A DNA stretch of 11,005 nt from Intrasporangiaceae bacterium. GTDB lineage: Bacteria; Actinomycetota; Actinomycetes; Actinomycetales; Dermatophilaceae. Within the stretch, counting starts at the first letter, position 1, and every line of letters starts with the position of its first letter. This document shows positions 7,814 to 11,005 of the stretch, piece after piece. The position numbers were made by a program, and so were the translations under genes. The notes under the pieces were generated by a model. That model did no database searches and was not told the origin of the DNA. It saw nothing but the letters and a program-made list of their open reading frames with translations. Location of the stretch: NCBI GenBank assembly GCA_012518475.1, contig JAAYSB010000012.1, positions 1 to 11,005 of the forward strand, given 5' to 3'.

Positions 7814-7853
7814 GTTGGGGACGACACGTCCGACGACGAGAGTTGTCCCCAAC
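7814..7853. repeat. 12-bp-stem inverted repeat in the divergent region
   Basis: GTTGGGGACGAC (7814-7825) and GTTGTCCCCAAC (7842-7853) are complementary at 11 of 12 positions, the twelfth being a G-T that can wobble-pair in RNA. The loop is 16 nt. The repeat sits about midway between the two divergent starts (7687 and 7897) and ends 33 bp before the SatD-like -10. It is not followed by a T-run and lies between gene starts, so a terminator role is unlikely. A dimeric operator is the simplest reading. The right arm contains TTGTCCCCA, one base off the TTGTCCACA form of the DnaA box, which may be coincidence. Confidence 0.5.
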
Positions 7854-7878
7854 GGGGCTGCTTCATCCAAGCAGTTCT

Positions 7879-7889
7879 GAAGTGATATC
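7879..7889 (+). repeat. Shared 11-bp element, copy 2 (SatD-like promoter)
   Basis: GAAGTGATATC on the plus strand, an exact match in inverted orientation to the copy at 7709-7719. It overlaps the extended -10 (TGATATCCT, 7883-7891) of the SatD-like gene. A C two bases before the element is also shared, while the other flanking bases differ. Confidence 0.45.
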
Positions 7890-7891
7890 CT
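7883..7891 (+). promoter_or_regulatory. Predicted extended -10 of the SatD-like operon
   Basis: TGaTATCCT is an extended -10 (TGnTAnnnT) whose hexamer (7886-7891) ends 5 nt before the ATG at 7897. Transcription would start at or next to the ATG, giving a leaderless mRNA. No Shine-Dalgarno sequence precedes the gene (the upstream bases are TTCATT), which supports this reading. No clear -35 is seen, as is common with extended -10 promoters. Confidence 0.45.
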
Positions 7892-7896
7892 TCATT

Positions 7897-8556
7897 ATGC
7901 CAAAAGGGAAGCCCTTGCCTGAAGCCCCCACCGCGACACTTGTTGCGGATCTGGTCTCGTCACGGACCGCGCCGGACCGGCAGGCGCTGCATGCGCGATT
8001 CCGGGCTGCGATGGATGCCGTGAACGACGACCCCACCAGTGGTCTGGTCGACCCGCTGCGGATCACGGTGGGAGATGAGTTCCAGGGGCGCTTCGAGACC
8101 GTCGGGCAGGCTCTCGCGGCGACATTGCGGCTCAGACTCGCCCTCTTCCCGGACGGCGACATCCGCTTCGGCGTGGGCTGGGGAACGACAACGGTCCTCG
8201 ACGATGAGGGGACCCAGGACGGTCCCGGATGGTGGGCTGCTCGCGAGGCCATCGACTGGGTCAAGACAGCCGAGAAGGACTCCCCCACCGAACGCGTCCG
8301 CACGGCCTACCGCAACGCCGAGGACGACGGACCGGGCGCGCCCGAGGTCAACGCAGCACTGCTCTGTCGGGACCACCTGGTTGGATCACTGGATGAGCGA
8401 GGACGACGGATCCTCTCTGGGATGCTGGACGGGCAGTCGCAGGCCGAGATCGCTGCGAGCGAGCGGGTCAGTCCGTCAGCGATCTCGCAGCGGGTCCGCC
8501 GCGACGGCATCGCCCTCATCCTGAGGGCGCACGAGGAGCTGGGGAGGGTGCGATGA
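7897..8556 (+). CDS. SatD-family protein: cyclase-like domain plus C-terminal HTH
   Basis: 219 aa. The TATLVADLVSSRTAPDR opening (12-28) and the VGDEFQGRF stretch (58-66) are what I recognise as SatD family. S. mutans satD is in the secretion/acid-tolerance (sat) operon; its biochemistry is unknown to me. The motif order also resembles class III nucleotidyl cyclases: D18 in ADLVSS like FADIVGS, D60 in VGDEFQGRF like the metal-binding GD hairpin, IRFGVGWG (89-96) like RIGIHTG, and GWWAAREA (111-118) like the NLAAR helix, with R116 kept and the usual Asn replaced by Trp. The specificity Lys before GD is Ile here, so activity is uncertain. Residues about 167-207 (LDGQSQAEIAASERVSPSAISQRVRR) form a sigma-4-like helix-turn-helix. 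An in-frame GTG at 7882 is a less likely start. It is coupled by ATGA to the membrane gene. Confidence 0.8.
   Translation: MPKGKPLPEAPTATLVADLVSSRTAPDRQALHARFRAAMDAVNDDPTSGLVDPLRITVGDEFQGRFETVGQALAATLRLRLALFPDGDIRFGVGWGTTTVLDDEGTQDGPGWWAAREAIDWVKTAEKDSPTERVRTAYRNAEDDGPGAPEVNAALLCRDHLVGSLDERGRRILSGMLDGQSQAEIAASERVSPSAISQRVRRDGIALILRAHEELGRVR
8541..8548 (+). promoter_or_regulatory. Shine-Dalgarno site of the membrane protein gene
   Basis: GGGGAGGG lies 4 nt before the ATG at 8553, inside the end of the SatD-like gene. It fixes the start of the downstream gene and, with the ATGA overlap, indicates coupled translation. Confidence 0.7.
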
Positions 8557-9347
8557 CGATCATCGCGATCACGCTGATCACGATCGGCCTGGCCGACATC
8601 ATCCGCCGCCGGGAACGCTTCGAGCAGATGCGACGCCCCATTCCGGCCCTCATCTTCGCCTTCATCACACCCGTGCTGCTCGCGTGGCTGGTGGGCCTGA
8701 GCGCCAACCAGGACTGGCTGGTCCTCTACATCGGGATCGCGACCGCCCTGGGCTGGATCCTCACCAGCCATCGTTCCGCCCAGAGCAACACCCAGCACGG
8801 CCTGCCGCTCGGCATCCTTCTCGGCGGTCTGACGCTCCTGGCTCTCTACGGCACCCAGTCGCCCACCGGGGGCATCCTCGGCGACTGGCTCAACACCAAG
8901 GCCATGGCCGGCATCCAGCGCCTCGGTGCCGAGACACTCCTCGTCTTCCTCGGTGCCGCGCTCATCCAGATGAGCACCGGCAACGTCATCGTCCGCCACG
9001 TCCTCGCCCACATCGGAGCCATCAGGCCAGCCGGTGAGCCGCAGCCTGCGGATCGGCTCAAGGGCGGCCGGCTGCTCGGCCCGATGGAGCGGATCTTCAT
9101 CCTCGGGCTGGGACTGGCCTGTCAGGTCACCGCCGCCGGTCTCGTCATCGCGGCCAAGGGTCTGATCCGCTTCCCCGAGCTGCAGGCTCAGGCGCGCGCC
9201 GACGCCGACGACCACATCGACCTGTCCAAGCCACGAAGCGACCGCGGCCCGGGAATCGACGAGCTCACCGAGTACTTCCTCATCGGGTCCTTCGTCAGCT
9301 GGCTCGTCGCTCTCTCGACCTTGGCGCTCGTCTGGCTCGGCACCTGA
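8553..9347 (+). CDS. Seven-helix membrane protein, partner of the SatD-like protein
   Basis: 264 aa of unknown function. Likely membrane helices are at about 2-16, 30-49, 55-71, 85-100, 128-150, 181-200 and 240-262, with no signal peptide. Between helices are a basic stretch (RRRERFEQMRR, 18-28) and an acidic loop (about 210-238). Polar motifs that look functional are LLGPMER (174-180) before helix 6, AAKGLIRFPE (200-209) after it, and TEYFLIGSF (239-247) entering helix 7. These recall the C-terminal part of DUF3307 membrane proteins, which I recall being encoded beside SatD genes elsewhere, so this may be a distant relative (inference). It shares an ATGA overlap with the SatD-like gene and a strong GGGGAGGG site, so the two are one translation-coupled operon. 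It converges with the second toxin gene, 8 bp away, with no visible terminator. Confidence 0.78.
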   Translation: MTIIAITLITIGLADIIRRRERFEQMRRPIPALIFAFITPVLLAWLVGLSANQDWLVLYIGIATALGWILTSHRSAQSNTQHGLPLGILLGGLTLLALYGTQSPTGGILGDWLNTKAMAGIQRLGAETLLVFLGAALIQMSTGNVIVRHVLAHIGAIRPAGEPQPADRLKGGRLLGPMERIFILGLGLACQVTAAGLVIAAKGLIRFPELQAQARADADDHIDLSKPRSDRGPGIDELTEYFLIGSFVSWLVALSTLALVWLGT

Positions 9348-9355
9348 CCCGGGCG

Positions 9356-9748
9356 CTAGACGACCTCCACCTCGATGAAGGGCTCCGCAGCTCGCGCTAG
9401 CCTGCCGTCACGCGTGAGCAGCGGCACTTCGGCGATCTCTGCGAGAGCGACGTAGAGAGCGTCGTAGGCAGTGATGGAGTGCGACAGATCGAGAGCACGC
9501 AGCATGAGCTCGACGGTCAACGGCCACCGCGTGAGTGTCAGATCCCCGAGATCCCCGAGTGAGTCGCGACAGCGACCAGCGGTGAGATGACCGCCGCGAA
9601 CCAAGCCGCGAAGGGCACTGAGGACCTCGGCATCCAGGTGCGCGGGGGCCAGAAGGCTACGGTCACCGATCGCAGATTGGACGATCTCTGCGTCCGCGCT
9701 GACAAGTGCATCCACCAAGGCAGAGGCGTCGATGACTACCGGGGGCAT
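9356..9748 (-). CDS. PIN-domain ribonuclease toxin, VapC type (second pair)
   Basis: 130-aa predicted type II toxin with the PIN RNase fold. The metal-binding acids are all present: D7 (VIDASALVD), E41 (LDAEVLSALR), D96 (YDALYVALAE) and D114 (LLTRDGRLARA). It belongs to a different VapC subgroup from the toxin at 7014-7436 (VIDASALVD against ILDTNVVSE, TRDGRL against THDTAPF), so this is not a local duplication. Its start overlaps the antitoxin gene by 13 bp, so expression is probably coupled. No Shine-Dalgarno sequence is evident before 9748. The 3' end faces the membrane protein gene 8 bp away. Probably active; RNA target unknown. Confidence 0.9.
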   Translation of the reverse strand: MPPVVIDASALVDALVSADAEIVQSAIGDRSLLAPAHLDAEVLSALRGLVRGGHLTAGRCRDSLGDLGDLTLTRWPLTVELMLRALDLSHSITAYDALYVALAEIAEVPLLTRDGRLARAAEPFIEVEVV

Positions 9749-9993
9749 GAATGGTCGGGAAGGTTCGACCGCGCTTCACGGTCGGCACGAACGAGGTCAA
9801 TGCTGGAGATGGCGGAGCGTTCGGAACGCCGCCGAACCCGCTCGAAGACCTCGGCCTGCGAAGGACGCTCGACCTCCCGAGTCAGGAGTCGTTTCAGATA
9901 GGTGTTCAGCGAGTCACCTTCCAGAGCCGCACGGGCCTTGAGTCGATCGCGTACCCCCTCGTCGAGGTCCCGGATCTGAATCGTCACGCTCAT
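9736..9993 (-). CDS. Ribbon-helix-helix antitoxin, VapB type (second pair)
   Basis: 85-aa predicted antitoxin for the PIN toxin that follows. TIQIRDLDEGVRDRLKARAA (4-23) and LEGDSLNTYLKRLLTREV (24-41) form the DNA-binding strand and two helices of a ribbon-helix-helix fold. A charged middle (SQAEVFERVRRRSERSA, about 45-61) and the tail (IDLVRADREARSN) would contact the toxin. The start codon at 9993 lies within an inverted repeat, CATAC-caccA-GTATG (9991-10005), that overlaps a possible -10, as expected for autorepression. The toxin start lies inside this gene (13-bp overlap). It shares only general fold features with the antitoxin at 7433-7687. Confidence 0.87.
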   Translation of the reverse strand: MSVTIQIRDLDEGVRDRLKARAALEGDSLNTYLKRLLTREVERPSQAEVFERVRRRSERSAISSIDLVRADREARSNLPDHSCPR

Positions 9994-10029
9994 ACCACCA
10001 GTATGGAGGTAGTTGAATGCACTTTGCCA
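9991..10029 (-). promoter_or_regulatory. Predicted promoter and operator of the second toxin-antitoxin pair
   Basis: On the minus strand there is a -35-like TGGCAA (10024-10029), an 18-bp spacer and a -10-like CATACT (10000-10005). Six nt then separate the -10 from the ATG at 9993, so the start may be leaderless; GGTGG just before the ATG is too close for a good Shine-Dalgarno sequence. The inverted repeat CATAC-n5-GTATG (9991-10005) spans the -10 and the start codon, so a bound antitoxin dimer would block both polymerase and the transcript start. The -10 lacks the first T, so strength is uncertain. Confidence 0.4.
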
Positions 10030-10037
10030 TCACGCAC

Positions 10038-10056
10038 AGTCATGGATCCCATGACT
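10038..10056. repeat. Perfect 8-bp-arm palindrome between the second antitoxin gene and ugd
   Basis: AGTCATGGATCCCATGACT has eight fully complementary base pairs around a 3-nt centre. It lies 9 bp upstream of the putative -35 of the second antitoxin gene and 85 bp before ugd. It has no T-run, and the flanking genes are divergent, so it is not a terminator. It looks like a binding site for a dimeric regulator. Confidence 0.5.
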
Positions 10057-10104
10057 CTCGCGCCAAGAGTGGCGAAGGGATTCCACAGGTGCGACGACCT
10101 CGGG

Positions 10105-10120
10105 CACGTGACGTTACGTC
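10105..10120. repeat. CACGTG and GACGTtACGTC palindromes before ugd
   Basis: CACGTG (10105-10110) abuts GACGT-t-ACGTC (10110-10120, a 5-1-5 inverted repeat). The pair ends 7 bp upstream of the predicted ugd -10 (10128-10133), so it covers the spacer and the -35 region, where no good -35 hexamer is present. That location suits a regulator that activates or represses ugd. The arms are short and chance cannot be ruled out. Confidence 0.35.
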
Positions 10121-10127
10121 CGCTGAC

Positions 10128-10133
10128 TAGCCT
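10128..10133 (+). promoter_or_regulatory. Predicted -10 box of ugd (leaderless start)
   Basis: TAGCCT (TAnnnT) is followed by exactly 7 nt and the ugd ATG at 10141, the same geometry as ftsK (TAGGCT plus 7 nt). No Shine-Dalgarno sequence is present. The best -35-like hexamer (GTGACG, 10108-10113) is only 14 bp upstream, so activator help is possible. Confidence 0.45.
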
Positions 10134-10140
10134 TGTTGCC

Positions 10141-11005
10141 ATGTCGCGCGGCCTCACACTCTCTGTCATCGGCACCGGATATCTCGGGGCGGTGCATGCC
10201 GCCTGCATGGTCCGTCTCGGGCACACCGTCATCGCCCAGGATGTCGACGCAGCGAAGATCGAGCTGCTCTCCCAAGGACGCACGCCGCTGTTCGAGCCGG
10301 GTCTGGACGATCTGCTCACCGAGGCGCTGGAGTCCGGGCGGCTCACTTTCACCACCGACCTGGCCGACACGGCCGACGCCGACGTGCACTTCATCTGTGT
10401 CGGCACCCCGCAGGCGCCGGGTGAGAACCGGGCCGACCTGACCTATGTCTATGCCGTGGCCGACGAGCTGGGCAAGCACCTGCGCGAGGACGCCCTCGTG
10501 GTCGGCAAGTCCACTGTCCCGGTGGCGACCGCCGAGCGGCTGCGCCGCCGCATCGCCACGGCCGGGAACCGTCCGGCCGAGGCCGTGCGTCTGGTCTGGA
10601 ACCCGGAGTTCCTCCGGGAGGGGTTCGCGATCGCGGACACCCTGACGCCGGACCGGTTCGTCTATGGCGTGGCCGAGCCCGGCACCCCGGAGGCCGAGGC
10701 GGACATCGCCCTACTTGATCGTGTGTATGCGATCCCCCTGGCCGCCGGAACGCCTCGCCTGGTCACCGACTACCCCACAGCCGAGCTGGTCAAGGTCTCG
10801 GCGAACGCGTTCCTCGCAACCAAGATCTCGTTCATCAATGCAATGTCCGAGGTCTGCGAGGCCGCCGGCGGCGACGTGGTCGCCCTCGCCGAGGCCATCG
10901 GCCACGACGACAGGATCGGTCACAAGTTCCTCGGTGCGGGCATCGGCTTCGGCGGTGGCTGCCTGCCCAAGGACATCCGCGCCTTCATGGCCCGCGCCGG
11001 CGAGC
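10141..11005 (+). CDS. ugd: UDP-glucose 6-dehydrogenase (3' end cut by the window edge)
   Basis: Oxidises UDP-glucose to UDP-glucuronate with two NAD+ turnovers, supplying precursors for capsule, exopolysaccharide or cell-wall glycans. 288 codons are visible of a usual 430-450. The Rossmann motif GTGYLG is at 11-16, followed by PLFEPGL (49-55), the FICVGTP loop (84-90), the substrate loop NPEFLREG (154-161), the catalytic lysine region AELVKVSANAF (214-224, K218, N222) and the thiol nucleophile C274 in GFGGGCLPKD. The usual STVPVGT strand reads STVPVAT (124-130), a mild Gly to Ala change. GDP-mannose dehydrogenase is the main alternative, but the GGGCLPKD context and overall motifs favour the UDP-glucose enzyme. 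The ATG at 10141 is supported by the first strand starting at residue 5 and by a leaderless signature. No partner gene is visible inside the window. Confidence 0.92.
   Translation, partial: MSRGLTLSVIGTGYLGAVHAACMVRLGHTVIAQDVDAAKIELLSQGRTPLFEPGLDDLLTEALESGRLTFTTDLADTADADVHFICVGTPQAPGENRADLTYVYAVADELGKHLREDALVVGKSTVPVATAERLRRRIATAGNRPAEAVRLVWNPEFLREGFAIADTLTPDRFVYGVAEPGTPEAEADIALLDRVYAIPLAAGTPRLVTDYPTAELVKVSANAFLATKISFINAMSEVCEAAGGDVVALAEAIGHDDRIGHKFLGAGIGFGGGCLPKDIRAFMARAGE

Noticed and set aside
8307..9215. A 302-codon frame on the minus strand
   Set aside because: Antisense shadow of the SatD-like and membrane genes, with no domain signal. Coupled starts and a Shine-Dalgarno site support the plus strand.
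9340..9370. Possible bidirectional terminator between the membrane gene and the second toxin gene
   Set aside because: I looked for a stem across the 8-bp gap and flanks and found no hairpin of convincing length.
7014..9993. The two toxin-antitoxin pairs as a tandem duplication
   Set aside because: Both toxins and antitoxins differ in subgroup motifs (ILDTNVVSE against VIDASALVD; THDTAPF against TRDGRL), so they have separate origins.
10105..10133. Normal sigma-70-type -35 for ugd
   Set aside because: The only TTGACA-like hexamer (GTGACG, 10108-10113) has a 14-bp spacer, too short for a standard promoter, so I did not call it.
1..11005. tRNA, rRNA, CRISPR array, insertion sequence, integrase
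   Set aside because: No clover-leaf-like segment, regularly spaced repeat or transposase/integrase motif was seen on either strand, although I could not run a dedicated search.

Overview
This is chromosomal DNA from a high-GC actinobacterium. The dapA - rnj - ftsK gene order, strongly GC-biased third codon positions and apparently leaderless promoters (TAnnnT about 7 nt before an ATG) all fit Actinomycetota. My guess is Micrococcales (Intrasporangiaceae/Dermatophilaceae-like), but the family cannot be fixed from this window.

Layout. (1) Positions 1-5521, minus strand, hold a housekeeping block read dapA (lysine/diaminopimelate synthesis) -> rnj (ribonuclease J) -> ftsK (chromosome translocase). 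ftsK runs to the left edge and probably stops at or just past it. (2) Positions 5636-7033, plus strand and divergent from dapA, hold thyA -> folA: thymidylate synthase, which turns methylene-tetrahydrofolate into dihydrofolate, and the reductase that recycles it. (3) Positions 7014-9993 form a compact accessory segment. It has a FitAB/VapBC-type toxin-antitoxin pair (minus), then a divergent two-gene operon (plus) with a SatD-family protein and a seven-helix membrane protein, then a second unrelated VapBC pair (minus). The first toxin overlaps the 3' end of folA by 20 bp, and the second toxin ends 8 bp from the membrane gene. (4) Positions 10141-11005, plus strand, hold the first 288 codons of a UDP-glucose 6-dehydrogenase, cut by the right edge. 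No RNA gene, insertion sequence or CRISPR array is visible. No gene-free stretch exceeds 300 bp; the longest is the 209-bp divergent region at 7688-7896.

Most interesting content. The SatD-like protein carries an ordered motif set that resembles the class III nucleotidyl cyclase palm (a DLVSS strand, a GDEFQGRF hairpin, an RFGVGWG strand and a WAAR helix), followed by a C-terminal helix-turn-helix. It is translationally coupled (ATGA) to a multi-pass membrane protein, which suggests an undescribed nucleotide-linked membrane system. Its promoter shares an exact 11-bp element, in the same orientation relative to transcription, with the divergent antitoxin promoter, so the toxin-antitoxin pair and the SatD operon may be co-regulated. 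Between the two shared elements lies a 12-bp-stem inverted repeat, and a second dense cluster of palindromes lies between the second antitoxin gene and ugd.
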